Below, piece by piece: positions 31,837-45,394 of a stretch of DNA of 64,000 nucleotides (positions within the stretch are counted from its first letter, which is position 1; every line of letters starts with the position of its first letter). The position numbers were made by a program, and so were the translations under genes. The notes below the pieces were generated by a model, which made no database searches, was not told the origin of the DNA, and saw only the letters and a list, made by a program, of their open reading frames with translations. The DNA comes from Glycine soja (taxonomy: Eukaryota > Streptophyta > Magnoliopsida > Fabales > Fabaceae), in assembly GCF_004193775.1 (NCBI RefSeq), contig NC_041009.1, forward strand, positions 42,773,534-42,837,533. Direction: 5' to 3'.

Positions 31837-33779
31837 ATGTCTTCCACTCCCTCCAATCTCATTGATTTCTTGGTGAACCAAGCCAATGGAGTAAAGGGTC
31901 TTGCTGATCTGAACCTCCCAAATGTTCCTCACCAATACATTCAATCCCTCCAAGCCAGATTGGACCACTCCAAAATTATTCCTCAGGAATCAATACCCAT
32001 CATTGATTTCACAAAATGGGATATCCAAGATTTCATCTTTGATGCTACTACCAAGTGGGGTTTCTTCCAAATTGTGAACCACGGGATACCCTCTAAGGTT
32101 CTTGATGGTCTCAAGGATGCTGTGCACAAGTTCTTTGTATTGCCAGCTGAGGAAAAGAAGTGTCTTAAAGTGAACTCATCCCCTGAAGTTGTCAGGTTGG
32201 CCACTAGCTTTAGCCCCCATGCTGAGTCGATCTTGGAGTGGAAAGATTATCTGCAACTTGTGTATGCCTCGGAAGAAAAAAATCATGCACATTGGCCTGC
32301 AATATGCAAGTAAGTGGTAGTTCTTATCATCTGTGATTTGGTAGAGAAATATTTACTAAACACTCTCTTAACACTTTTTTTGAAGTCGTTAGGTATTATT
32401 AACTGAAATTTATTGAAAATTATAAAAAAATTGTGGGTCTCTTTATTGTACGAATTTTATTGTGATTTTCTAATTTTTAATAAATTTTAACAAATAGTAA
32501 AAAGTATGTTAAAGAATGTGTTGTTAATACTCATGATTTGGATGGTGCATCACTTGAATTTATAAATTTTATGAGATGTACTATGAGGATTTGGTATTTA
32601 ATGGAGTTCAGAGATGTAATACGATCTCATTTAGTGTGATAAAGCTGTTGTTGTTGTACTCAAAACTGTAATTGTTAGGATTTATAACAGACCGAATTTG
32701 AATGAGTACTTGGGAATGGGAAGTTATTTCTAGGAATACAGGATAGAGGATAGCAGGGAGAAATTATCTTATAATTTTAGTTTTTGTGCAAAGTTTTAGG
32801 CAACAGAAAAGAATGTGTAATACAAGAAAATTGAATTTGTTTCTTGAATCATGAGGGGTAGTCTTAAGCAGTTAAGCCTATTGTGAGATTGTAAGTTTAT
32901 CTGCTTATTGTGGGAAAAAAAACATTAGTACACTAAACTACATCGTTTAGTTAATTGAAAGTATGTGTCTTACATAAATCCATCGTGAACTCAGAGTTCA
33001 TGAGCCTAAGAGACAAGAGTGATGGAGTGCAATTTAAATTGTTTAATTTTTTCTTATGGTCCTTTGTCATATGAACATTCCAAATGTAGCTTCGTCTATT
33101 ACATATGCCCGAAAGTGTCTACACTGTACAGTGATATAAGTGTTTATATTTTCTTATGAATATGTGATAATTGATATTTAATATAGTCTTCATTGACTAT
33201 CCTTGATCTAGGGATCAAGCACTGCAATACATGAAGCATGCTGAAGTTATAATTAGAAAATTGTTAAAGGTGCTTCTTAAGAAACTGAATGTAAAGGAGT
33301 TAGATAAACCAAGAGAAAAAACTTTAATGGGGGCAATGATATTGGGTTTCAATTACTACCCAGCTTGCCCTGACCCTGAAGTTGTAGCAGGGGTAGGCCC
33401 TCATTCCGATGTATCATCAATCACTGTCCTTCTACAGGATGATATTGGAGGGCTTTATGTAAGAGGCATTGATGATGATAGTTGGATCTTTGTTCCTCCT
33501 GTTCAGGGAGCATTGGTATCAATATTGGGGATGTGCTACAGATAATGAGCAATGAAAGATACAAAAGCATAGAGCATAGAGTGGTTGCAAAAAGAAACCA
33601 GGATCTCCATTCCAATCTTTGTCAACCCAGCTCCTGATGCTGTTATTGGTCCTTTGTCAAAAGTGTTGGAGGATGGCGATGAACCAAAATATAAACAAGT
33701 TTTGTACTCTGACTATTTCAAGTATTTCTTCAGCAAGGCTCATGATGGAAAGAAAACTATTGAATTTGCCATGGTATGA
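31837..33779 (+). pseudogene. Feruloyl-CoA 6'-hydroxylase-like 2-oxoglutarate dioxygenase with two frameshifts
   Basis: Exon 1 is 31837-32309 and exon 2 is 33212-33779 (GT-AG intron, phase 2). The protein resembles Arabidopsis F6'H1: ANGVKGLADLNLPNVPHQYIQ near the N terminus, WGFFQIVNHGIP, SFSPHAESILEWKDYL, KKLNVKELD, then GVGPHSDVSSITVLLQD with Fe ligands His222 and Asp224. At about 33524 the frame shifts back by one (net loss of 1 or 4 bases), and at about 33585-33592, in an A-rich run, it shifts forward by one, restoring the original frame to the end ([11 protein letters not shown] ... YFFSKAHDGKKT). The 60-base out-of-frame segment holds the third Fe ligand (EHRV). Family enzymes hydroxylate feruloyl-CoA on the way to scopoletin, in the cytosol. 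Called a pseudogene because translation would stop at 33545; two assembly errors are an alternative. Confidence 0.8.
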
Positions 33780-34090
33780 TTGGTGACTGTATCTATGAAT
33801 ATGTGGTTTTTTAACCAAGCCAAATGATATCGTGTGATCCATGTAGCCGACCTCATTTAATACAATAAGGCTTTTGTTATTGTATGATTTGTTCTCATGG
33901 TTGGAAGTATTTAACGTGTTTGAAATCCAGCTGCTTTTTGTACGGATCAACATAGCCGGAAAACGTATATCATGCTGATCTTTTTTTACCTGAATTCTTG
34001 CATGATGATACATTGAAGCAGAAAATGCAATAACTTTACTTTAATGATCAGATGTGCCTCTATTACAATTTTGATTGAACATTTTGGATG

Positions 34091-34096
34091 AATAAA
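34091..34096 (+). terminator. Possible polyadenylation signal of the dioxygenase gene
   Basis: AATAAA about 310 bases past the final in-frame stop; plausible but distant. Confidence 0.25.
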
Positions 34097-34177
34097 AAGC
34101 TGCAGAAGCGTTGAACCAAAGGGGTTTTCGTTGCTCTTCCTGGCCGCAAAAGAAGGTGAACCGTGAGAGAGAAAAAA

Positions 34178-34330
34178 ATGGAGAAAACGCTTATGCTACC
34201 AACGATGATGGTAGATGCGACCAAGAGAGGTATCTCCGGCGTGCGTTTTGGGAGCACAAGCGGAGGCACTAGCAGTTTCACGGCGTTCCGATCAATCCAC
34301 GCGAAGAGAAGAGGGAGAAAGGATGGCTAA
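34178..34330 (+). other. 50-codon ORF in a GC-richer patch, unrecognised
   Basis: A frame starting MEKTLMLPTMMVDATKRG and ending HAKRRGRKDG lies in a patch (34080-34330) that is clearly richer in G and C than its surroundings. It is basic at the C terminus and has no motif I know. It could be a leftover exon, a captured gene piece or chance. Confidence 0.25.
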
Positions 34331-34427
34331 ATATATACCAAAGAAATCAACAATAGTGTAGCCTCACTTGCTATGATGTTCTTGGCCTCAGTCCCCTGCT
34401 GCTTGGATAGACAATTTTAAATGAGAA

Positions 34428-35047
34428 GAGTAAGTAGGTGTTTAGTTTTTTGTTTTTATTTTTTACTGAAAATAGAAAATGGTAATGTAATAAAAATGAA
34501 AACAAGAATTTCATTTTAGATAAAATGATAATATGATAGCATGGAATGTAATTTTAAGTAAATAATACATATGGTTTGTATCCAAAATAAAAATAATTTT
34601 TAAAAAATGAAAATAGAAAATGAAAATGTAAACCAAACACACCCTAATCTATCAAAAAATTTGAATTTCTGTAATCTAGAATTAATTGTTTGAATGTTTT
34701 TTTGTCAAGAATTTAAAATTTTGGAATTTTAAACGACTAGAAATCTAGAATTTTAATTTCTTTCTAAAAGGTGAAAAATTGAAATTCTCTTCTTACACTT
34801 TTTCTCAAGAAACACCGTCTGAACTCATGGAACATCGATCGAATATGAGCACAGAAAAACACATATAACTAGCATACCAATCATATCTTCTATTTTTTTC
34901 ATTCATTTTTTTTCACCCTCATAATTTTAATTTTTTTATTTAAATATAAAATTTTGTAAATAAAAAAATTTCAATTGAAGTATTTGAAATTCTTAAAATT
35001 TAAAATTTCTCAAAATTCAAAATTCTGGGATCTAAACACACACTTAG
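34428..35047. repeat. MITE-like AT-rich inverted-repeat block(s)
   Basis: The left edge reads TAAGTAGGTGTTTAGTTTTTTG. Two candidate right ends carry the complement: AAACCAAACACACCCTA near 34648 and CTAAACACACACTTAG near 35030-35045. One element may be nested in or abutting another. The GTGTGTTTGG/GTGTTTAG ends are common for plant MITEs. No target duplication was confirmed. Confidence 0.45.
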
Positions 35048-35312
35048 AAAAATGTCTTTTCGCGTCTTTTTTTCTAGTTGTGTTTACAACACGTTTCAGT
35101 TTTGATTTGCACCCAAAATGTAACTGCTAGAGCATCGTTAGAATTGAGACTTCTCTTAATATTTTGGAAGTCAAATATGTTATTTTTATATTTTCTGGTA
35201 TGTAAATTTCCCGTTGAAAGGTTTTCAATACCAAATTTTGTTGAATTAAATAATGTCCTTTGCATTATACCAAATTCTGTTGAAAAGTTTCGTCAAACAC
35301 ATCACATCTAGG

Positions 35313-36772
35313 GCTTTTTTACCAATTAGAGGTAAAACAAAATTTAATTTTCCAATTGGGATATATTTTAAAAAATTATCTAAAACTAAGTAAGTGTTAC
35401 GATGCTTAACTCTGACGTCATAATACCTGCTAGAAGTCATGACACCTATTACGACTTGTTATTTTTTTAATTTTTTAACTAATTTTTTTTTACGATTTTA
35501 AAGTCTTATTATTATTTTTATGTTTTTTAAAATGGAAGTCATATTTTGTTTTACGAATTTAAAGTTATAAAACTATTTTATTCTTTTTCTAAAAAAAAAT
35601 TAAATTTTTTAAAAAGTGATTTTTTACTATTTGTAGACATGTTTTTCTTTTGTTAACCTTTTTTTTTCTTTTCATAAATGTGTTTTTTCTTTTAAATTTA
35701 ATATTGTTCAGAGTTTTATTTTTATTTTATTTTAAATAAAAAAGTTAAAAAAATATATTTAAATATATAATAAATAATTTTTAAAATTTCTCACATAATT
35801 AAGTAGGCCTGAAAAACTCTCAAGATTTTTATATCTTTCATCTGGGAAACCAAGGATTTTTTTGGGAGACATGAGGTTACTTTTTTTCTAAAAGAAATTA
35901 AATTTTTTAAAAACTGCTTTTTTACTATTTGTAGACATGTTTTTATTTTGTTAACTTTTTTTTTCATAAATGTGTTTTTTATTTTAAATTAAATATTGTT
36001 CACAGTTTTATTTTTATTTTAAATAAAAAAAGTTTTAAAAAATATATTTAAATATATAATAAATAATATTAAGTTGATTTTATTAGTATATTTTTTGTGA
36101 TTTTATTAAAATATGTTATTATTTTATTTTAATATTTTATTATTTAAAACATGTTATATATATTTTGTTTTACATTAAACTATATTCAAAATATATATAA
36201 CTAGTTTTAAATAATAAAACATTAAAATAAAATAATAACATGTTTTAATAAAATCACAAAAAATATACTAATAAAATTAATTTAATACTATTTATTACAT
36301 ATTTAAATATATTTTTTATTTATTTATTTAAAAAAATCGTAAACAATATTAAATTTAAAAGAAAAAATACATTTACGAAAAGAAAAAAAGTTAACAAAAC
36401 AAAAATATGTTTACAAATAGTATAAAAGTAGTTTTTTTATTAAAAAAAATAGGTTTACCATTTTGAAGTCGTAAACCTTTAAAAAAAATTAAAAAAAGAA
36501 TAATATAGTTTTATAACTTTAAAGTTGTAAAACAAAATACGACTTCTATTTAAAAAAAACGTCTTTAAAATCGTAAAAAAATAAGATTTACACTAAAGTT
36601 GTAAATATGTTCAGGATTTCGTTAAAAAAATAACAAGTTGTAACAGGTATTATCACTTGAGTTAAATATGGTAACACTTGTTACCACTTATCTCGTTTTG
36701 GGTAATTTTTTAAACTATACCTAATTGGAAAATTAGAAATTATTTTACCCCCTAATTGATAAAAAAAAGTCC
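35313..36772. mobile_element. 1.46-kb foldback element with very long inverted repeats (MULE-like)
   Basis: The two halves are inverted copies nearly to the centre (about 36165): for example TTTTATTAGTATATTTTTTG and TTAAATTTAATATTGTT on the left are mirrored on the right. Outer ends are GCTTTTTTACCAATTAGAGG and, on the other strand, GGACTTTTTTTTATCAATTAG. ACATCTAGG flanks both sides (35304-35312 and 36773-36781), a 9-bp target duplication as made by Mutator-like elements. No transposase is encoded. The left arm also carries a direct duplication (about 35586-35790 recurs at about 35886-36070). Confidence 0.75.
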
Positions 36773-36781
36773 ACATCTAGG

Positions 36782-39267
36782 GGAGGATTCTAGATTTCTA
36801 TTTAAACTCAAAATTTGGCGTTGAAAAGTTTTCAATACCAAATTTTGTTGCCGGGATGCTTTAAAACTAAAAATAAAACATGTGGGATTCCACTAAAGAA
36901 ATATGTTAACAAGTTTTAACTTTGATTTCCTAAAATATCTTTAAAAAGTGTAACTAATATCTAGGTTTTTAATTGTTTACGGTATAAACATTTTTACATT
37001 GATAGTATATAAAAAAAATCTCATATGTAACCAAAATATGTCAAAATTAAATTCTCTAATTTTCTAAATTTTAACTTCTATTAATTATCTTCTTTATTTC
37101 AAATCTCACTATTCAACCACATATTACCTAAAAAATTAAAATTTTCATGATAATTTGATAATTTGTGATGATTTTTAGTAGTCAAAATTCAACTTTTAAT
37201 TTTTAACGGCTAGAATTTACATTTTAAAATCACTACAAAGTGTTAATTTATCAAAAGAAACTAAAAAAATGTAATTTTCAAAATTTGAGAATTAGAAAAA
37301 ATAATTAAATTTAAGAGATTAAAAAATAGAACTCCAAAATTAAAGGATTAAAATAATAATTAAGCCAAAAAGGTGACAACTTCAAACCTAGTGTAAGGTA
37401 AAAAACAAAAAATCCTAATTTATGTTTTTCCTAAAATCTGTTTATGCCTAGGTTGGATGTTCAAAGAGGTTTGTTGTTACAGGCTTTATTTGTGCATTTT
37501 GGGTTGTCCTCTTGTTCTCTTTTCTTGATGCATGGAGCTCTAATTTTCTTTTTTGGTTACCATAAAATAAAAATAAAAGTCATTAAAATATAAAAAATAA
37601 AGAAAAATTATAATTAATTATTAGAAGATTAAGACAAATACCCTTCAATTTATCACTCTAATATTCTAATATTTATTTTATAGAGAACAAAAAAAAATAA
37701 AAATAAATGAAGTGATGACTTAAATGCCTTAAAATTAATATAAAAAGTAGATAATTTAGGAAATTATCAGAATGTAAAAACATAAAATAAATTAAAAATC
37801 ATTAAAATGAAAAATTGGAAAATGAACAACTAATTTTATCATAACAATATAATGATATGTTTGAAATATACGCTTATTATTTTCAACTTTTATTATTATC
37901 CAACTTTCTTTTCGCGGCTTTATTGAATTGATTAATGTCCTTTGCATTATATAGCAATTTCAACCCTTAGAAAAATATTTTTTTTAAAGCTTAACATAAG
38001 GAAAGTGATTTTTTTGAGAGAGAATAAGTAACGGGGCTTTAAAGATTGTCTTCTACAATAAGGGTGTAATCAACACCTAACACATTTTTGAAAATTAATT
38101 GCTTAAATTCAAACAAGTTCCAATAAACCGTGATATAAGGTTTGATGTTTACGTAACAATTTAATTTTTTTAATTATGGTATTAGTATGAACTTGTTTCC
38201 CGTCAAAAAATTGTAATAATTTTTTGTTGGAGACCTTAAGCATACAAAGTTAAATATCTATCTCCAAATATAATTTATTTCACACCCATAAATCAACTGA
38301 GTTTGAATTCTGAATCATTTTATTAAGAAATATAAATTACTATTACTTGATCAACTGTTATTTGTAATTTGGATGACAATTTATTTCATCTTATCTAAAA
38401 ATGTTTAATATTTTTAAAAATTAGTTTTTAATAGTTATATATTAATATCTTAACTCAATTTAACATGATGATATATTTATGTTAATATATTATTAGTTTT
38501 GAAATTGGGAGATAGAATTAATTATTTTCTATTTGACAAACTAACTAAAAAGCTATGTAAAGGTGAAAAAATTAGTTAATAATTAAAAGAGAACAATTTC
38601 TCAAAAAGAGAGTTATATATAGTCATCTTTAATAGTGTTTTCCTTCCAATAAAAAACTCGAGTTGTTGCTCAATAAATTTAAATCTAGCATCATATAGAT
38701 TAATAATATATGGGTGATTAGCATCTTCATACGATTTATTATTTTTTTTCTTCATAAAATATACATATATTTACCTAGTAATTTCTCAAGTTTGTTTTAC
38801 CATTTCCTTTTCATTGGTTTGACCGTCTTTTTTTCTGGTAAGTCGTAACTCTCAAAATCCTCAATATAATTTAGGGTATGTTAATATGATTAAATATATT
38901 TTTTATATCTATAATATATTTCTTATTCAGTTTATTATGTTATATTTAAGTTTATTAAACTATAACGTGACATGTTAATATAATATTACATAATTGGTTA
39001 AATGATAATATGACATATTAGTCACGTCACCACTTAATAAATTTAGACTAACATCATATGTCAAAAATAAAATATCAGATAATAAAATATTTTGAGTAAT
39101 CAACTGAAAAAAGCATATATGAAAAATAAAGAAGTCTTAATAATATTATTAAGGTCACTCGGGTTAGGACACCCTTCAGGGTGATGGGCTAGGCCCTAAA
39201 ATTTTCCCAGTCCAGTATCCAGTAAATGCTGCAATATTCTATTCTTTATGTCTAAATATCATCAGGT
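36782..39267. other. AT-rich intergenic, no gene
   Basis: Neither strand shows a coding motif. The text is low-complexity and resembles decayed DNA-element debris in places (37160-37380 has weak inverted symmetry). Confidence 0.5.
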
Positions 39268-39439
39268 GGTTACTTCCTGCACCTCCAAGTTGTTTTCTGT
39301 ATCCTTTTTTTAACGTTTTGGATTGATAGTTGTGATAAAAGAAAGAATGCATTCTAAATGTAAAATTACATTTTGGATTAATCATTTTAAAAGCCATAAA
39401 GGAATTGCAGCAAGCATCTTGGAGGTGCAGGCAATAACC
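39268..39439. mobile_element. 172-bp MITE with 22-bp terminal inverted repeats
   Basis: The left end, GGTTACTTCCTGCACCTCC followed by AAG (39268-39289), and the complement of the right end, GGTTATTGCCTGCACCTCC followed by AAG (39418-39439), differ at two of 22 positions. The interior has no symmetry beyond the ends and no ORF. No clear target duplication, so the superfamily is not assigned. Confidence 0.65.
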
Positions 39440-40151
39440 TAAAATCGAATGACATTATTTTGTAACAAAAAAGTGACAACATTCTATATTATCAATGACT
39501 CAATGCTCCTGAGCATTAAAATAATATATTTTAAAAAAACTAGCTACATAGCTATACTAAAAATTATTAAACTAATTTATTAAATTATATAATATTCCAT
39601 AAAGTTACATTTTAAATTTTATTTTATGGATAAAAATATATTTTGAAGTGATGCAATTTTAGTTTTTCAATTAATCTTAACTCTTGTAATTTTTTATATA
39701 TAGATAAATTGCTTTTATTACATTTTTAGTTTTAATTATTACATTCTTTTCATATTTAGTATTCTACATACTATTAATCTTATAGTATATCTTAAAATAT
39801 TTTTAATTAAGGTTAAAATAAAGAAAAAATATAAACAATATACCTTTGTTATATTAATAGCATAATAGTTAAAATAAATGTCTAATGTAAAATTATTTTA
39901 AAAAATAATAAAAATATAATAAATTTAACATTTATCATCGTGAACTTCATAAATTATAATGTTGAAATAATAAATTAAATATTATAAATAGTATAATAGT
40001 TAAAAAAGATAGTGTAACATAAAAAAATATTTACCAAACAATTAAACAATTTTTTTATCTAATGAAAAAACTAAAAAACCAACTAAAATAATTTATCAAA
40101 CATAATTTATAGCACATAAAAAGTTGTAATGAGAACAATTTATGTATAACC

Positions 40152-40271
40152 TGTTTGTTTTAGCGTTCTGGGCTCTCCAAACCCACATTCAACCAAAAGT
40201 AAGAAATCCTTGCTTCTCATAAAATGACGTTTAGGAGCCCCCGACAACTGCATCTAACGTGTAAACAAACA
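40152..40271. mobile_element. ~120-bp MITE candidate
   Basis: Ends TGTTTGTTTTAGCG and, on the other strand, TGTTTGTTTACACG match at 11 of 14 positions. It is GC-richer than its surroundings. The end motif resembles that of the PIF/Harbinger-like element at 8918, but no target duplication is visible. Confidence 0.4.
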
Positions 40272-43200
40272 TGCTCGTAGAAGTTTCAAAAAAACATTCT
40301 TATAATTTCTTATCAAACAAAATGATTTCATACATTTTTTTTTCTAAATTTGGGACCATCGGATTACTCGATCCACGAGTGACCAATTCGTGTCAAGTAA
40401 ATAATTTTCGACCGAATTAGGTTGATGCAAAAGGATTTTAAATTTAAATTTTATCAATTCAACCTATATTTTATATTGGGGTTGTTGAATCAACTCCTCA
40501 GATTCAACTCATTTTGACATTTCTATAGAAAGCTCTCAATATTTTTTTATTCATTAATTTTTAAATATAAAATTAATTATATTTTTTCATTAATGATTCA
40601 TGCTAAAATAAAAACCTTCATGATTTTATCTGCTACGTGTCAATAAGTACGTTCTTTCCTCTAGTGGCTATGAATTTTCATAACGTTTGATAATGGCCGT
40701 AGTAGAAAATAGAAATGTAGAATACAAGACCGAAATTTCTCTCTTTCTTCTTTGTCTAGTCTACGCGTTGTTAATAATAGACAAATAACTTTATAAAGAA
40801 TAATGTAGAAGAAAATGAAAATAGTTTAACTTCAACTATGAACACAAAAACTGAAGTCCATTCATGTATGACTAAAATCATCTTTCACATTGTTTTTTCT
40901 TCATACATATGGGTAGTGTGTACGAATACGGTCTACTTTTATTTCAAGGGGAGAGAAATCAGAAGTGATTGCTTGGAAATAAGAGAAACGTTAGTTATAC
41001 TGTTACATCAGTTTTATTTATAATTAAATATGTCATATCAATTAATTTTTTTTGTGAAGGAACATGTCATATCATTTTTAATTTGACATTTTCATATCAC
41101 TTTCATATATAAATAAAAAGCGCGTATCATCATAGTGATTCTGCTTTTAGTTTTGGCAAAAAAAAAAATTATATATATATTATCAATTCAAAATTCTTTG
41201 TAGTTAGTTTGTTTGTGTCTGAAATGTAAATGATTTTAGGTTAATCGAAGGTTATTTTATATTGTTCTCACTTTTCTTTTTTCTTTTTATATATAATATA
41301 ATTTTTAGGGTAGCAACCTTTGCACTTTTACTTAATTAAATTTGATCAGTCAAAGGCCAATATATACTTTTTTAATATAAGCACTCCCTCTAAAAAATAA
41401 AAGCACTTAGAAATATAGGAAGGCACTAATACTTAGACATATATATATTAATTCTGATTATTATAGTTCTTTAAATATGTTAGATTAAATTTTGATTTCT
41501 AATCATTGTGAAGTTTATTTTGATGATTCATGATAAATATATCTATGATGTTGTATATATGTGCGTGCGTATACTTTATTAAAATATTAACCAGGCTGTG
41601 ATGAGAAAATTGCATCTTTAATTTTTTTTATAGAGTTTATACTTTTCTCATCATCCTTCTGAAAACAAATTCAGTTACCACTGCATCCATACCTTGATGG
41701 TTCTCTATGATCAATTTACTTTGTGAAATATATCCTTTTCGATCAGTAAAGGATAATCTAAATCTTAAATAAAGCAACAAAAAATGTTATTTTATTAAAG
41801 TCGATCACAACCGTAAAATAAAATAGTAATATAAACTGCACCCATACATCCAATTATATATATACTGGAAAAAAGTAAAATTGTTTTATGAACTACAGAA
41901 AACATTAACAATATTTTGTCTAGATTTACAACTAATTAAGTGGTTTTCACATGTACTATAATATACTCCGCCTTATTATTTTTTTTCTTTTTTACTCAAA
42001 TTACGTACTAATGAACCAAATTTGAAATGAGAACGAGAAAATAAAATAAGGAGTGTTGAACTTGAAAAGAGCCAAAAACAATTTTATCTTTATTGTTGAA
42101 ATATTTAATGTAATTTTTAACTTGATGGAATTAGAGATTGTAACCACGAGGGTTGGGTCTAGTGAAATAAATTAACCTCTCATAATATGATGAATCAAGA
42201 TTTAAATCTTTATTAAAAAAATCATTTAAAATTCAATTGTCTTGAACAACATTATCTGTACTTATGCCGGAATGTTTTTGAACAACGATGCACATATGTT
42301 TTTATCTCCATATTCCTAGATTGGCATTCACAATATCACATTGATCTTCTATCATCTCAGTTGTTTTTAAAATACAATAGAACGATAACTTAAGAAAATA
42401 TATCAAACAAAGAAACTACACAATGAGAATAAGGGAAGTGTTTTCAACAATAAAGATAAACAATAAAATGTTGTCCTTTTTTGTGACGTGTTTATATATA
42501 TATATAAAGTAAAAGAAAGTCAAAAACAGTTATATATAATATCACATGTGATGTCAAGTTTTTCATATTCAAACAACGGAACTTTTGAGAACAAAATTAA
42601 AAACTTCTTGTAGCTTTTTTTTTTTTTGGTAGAGACCCATTTTTTTGGAACAGTTCTCTGTAGCTTTATCTCCATATAAAAGTAAAATACTATTTGAACA
42701 CGCAATGCCTGGAACAACAACAACATAGAAATTTCATCACGGCTGTGTTGTGGTGTTGAGTTGAAGTTGAAGGTGCTGTGAATCATATAATATGTGCAAT
42801 GAGATCAATATAGTCAACCTGACAATAACTAAAATTTAGAAACTTTTTTCTATTTCATAGAGAAAAGATCAATATCTAGTCCTATAGCTAGCTATACATA
42901 ATTCAGGCTTATGCTTATTTCTTTCTGAACTTGTTATTACTTAGCCTTCTTATTGTAGCAAATTTGGTCAAATAAAGAAAGACAAGTTGCCAATGATGAT
43001 TGACTCCATCAAATAGTTAGATGGAAATTTTTTATTGAATTAATTTAAATTTCTTCAATGAAATTTCATTGGACAAGTATATGACTATATATATATATAT
43101 TAAGCTTTTTTCTTAAATATTATTCATATGTTTGTATATATATAGATGGTCCAAATTTAATGTCATATATAATTATCTTTAAAAATGTCAACTAACTTTT

Positions 43201-45149
43201 CCGAAACTTCACGTTATGTATTTTAAACTTGATCGTACATTATAAAAATCTAGTAGTTAATATTTATTTTCTCACTTTAACATATAAGAGGTCGTCCCCC
43301 ACATCGGATACGATTCTATAGGTGAAGATATCAAATAAAAACTCCTGTGAGAAATGAAAATAATACTAACTTTTAACTTTAATCATCTATATATTATGAT
43401 TTGAATTTCTCACACTATGTGTTTTTACTCCAAAGAGGGCTAAAGCTCAAACAAAAAACAAACTAACATGAAACCAAGTGATCATGGGGTCATAGAACCC
43501 CCCCATGAAATCTCGAAGAAGCATAGAGAGATATGAACAAGGACATGCTCTATTACATGGACCCCCCATTTCACACACTATATATGGAAGTGAAACGTCT
43601 CTATCTTTATTGGATCATTTTTTTCAAACAGGCACGAATCATTATATAATACCGGTACACTACTATAGTGACAACAAGAATTAATTTGCACGGGATTACT
43701 TTAATTTAATCAATAATTTTGAATTTGATTTTTCTAACATGTGTTTGCGTTAAATATTAAGAAGAAGAAATTTTGTTATCTTTATTCACGGTGACATTAT
43801 TTGAAAAGTAAGATTATCTTATCGTAAATAATACATATGGTTTAATTTGTACCAAAAGCATTATATGTACACAACATATTTTTCTTTAAAATTTTGCCGT
43901 ACACTACAGAAAATGCGCGTTTATATGAGATGAATGGTATAGACGAGTGAAGAGTCAAAAGCATGGACCCCCACCGCAATAGAGAGAAGACGTATAAATT
44001 ACAAAGCAAACATGCATGAACGTCAAAAGCCCGCTACCGGCATGAAAACCACTCAACGTGTTAATTTCATCATCCTTCACACTCATTTCAAGGACAGCAA
44101 CGAAAAACGAAAAATGATGGCCTGAAAAGATTGCTAGTGTTGCAACAAAAAGTTGGAAAAGAAGAACGAAGGACATGTTTGTTTTTTTTTTTTTTATATA
44201 ATTTATTTATTTATTATTATAATTTATATTTATAAAAATATCTCTCTTTATTTTTATTTTAAAGGATTGCGAAGGTAATAATTATTTTTTTATTAATTTT
44301 ATTTTTTCCTTATAAATATTTAAAAATTAAGAAATTAAATAAAAAAGTGTCATATTTTTATAATTAAAAGTTAAAACAAAAATATATTTTTAAATCCAGC
44401 GTGTGCTTAGCTTTTCTAAAAGTAATTAACTTACACTCTAAAATAATAGTTGCATAGTGTTTTACATGTTGTGTCCATGTTAAACGCATTGAATATTCTT
44501 AGTTTTTTTTTATAAAAAAATCATTTTATTTTTAAACAATATTACAATAATAAAAATATGTAACATCTTACAATGTCTCATATTCTCACCTTTTAAATGG
44601 TAATTCACACTTTAGATTTAAGATTTATGTTTTATGTTATATACTCATTGTATTATAGCCACGTCATATCTTATGTTTTTAAAATTGATCTTGTTAGTGT
44701 ATTTATGTCGTATTATATATTGGTGTCCAATAATATATCTATATATTTTTTCGAATAACTTTTAATTACTAGATTGTCAGATACATGCAACTTCAAGTTG
44801 GTGTGGCTACATTTAACTAAAAGAGAATTCATGATATATATCACATGATTTTGTTATTAACAAATATTAGTTATTAGAATATTAACTTTTATTAATAAAA
44901 AGATTGAGCTGATGATTTTTTTTCTTTTCCCTTGATCATTTAATTCACCTTAAACATGTAATTTTGCAGGTTAATTGTCCTTTGTAAGAATTTGAACAAA
45001 GACAAGATAATAAATAGTAGTAATTACAGCTTTTTCTTTTGATACTAATATAGCAGAATTGGAATCCCAACTACATGAGCTTGTTTTGCAATAGAATCAC
45101 CCATTTTGCAGGTCTGAGGAAGAATGTTGGTTTGCGCAGCAACCAAGAG
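40272..45149. other. Gene-poor AT-rich stretch
   Basis: No coding family, tRNA or snRNA was recognised. Open frames here (for example 42520-42786 and 43955-44176 on the minus strand) lack motifs. Short AT runs occur at 43088-43100 and elsewhere. Confidence 0.5.
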
Positions 45150-45394
45150 CTGCCCCCATTATTAATGGACCAAATATAAAAATTAAAAATATCATTTAAA
45201 ATTGATATATTAAAATTAACCAATAGTAAAAGATTCTTAATGGCTAATTTTTACAAAATGTAAATATTAATGGTGATAATCATTGGATGGGTTAAAAAGG
45301 AAGAGAGATAATAATGTGATGGCCACCTCTTTAATTTTTTTTATGTATTTAGCCACCCTTAATAATTAAAATTAACATCCTAGCTCCGCCACTG
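45150..45394. mobile_element. Fragment ending in a hAT-type terminus
   Basis: The right edge, read on the minus strand, starts CAGTGGCGGAGCTAGGATG, which matches the widespread plant hAT (Tip100-type) end CAGTGGCGGA. The left side has a GCTGCCCCCATTATTAAT block but no matching inverted end, so the element is truncated. Confidence 0.5.

Noticed and set aside
43290..43330. TCCCCCACATCGG, resembling the upstream element of plant snRNA genes
   Set aside because: It has an extra CC, no TATA at the right distance and no snRNA-like sequence follows.
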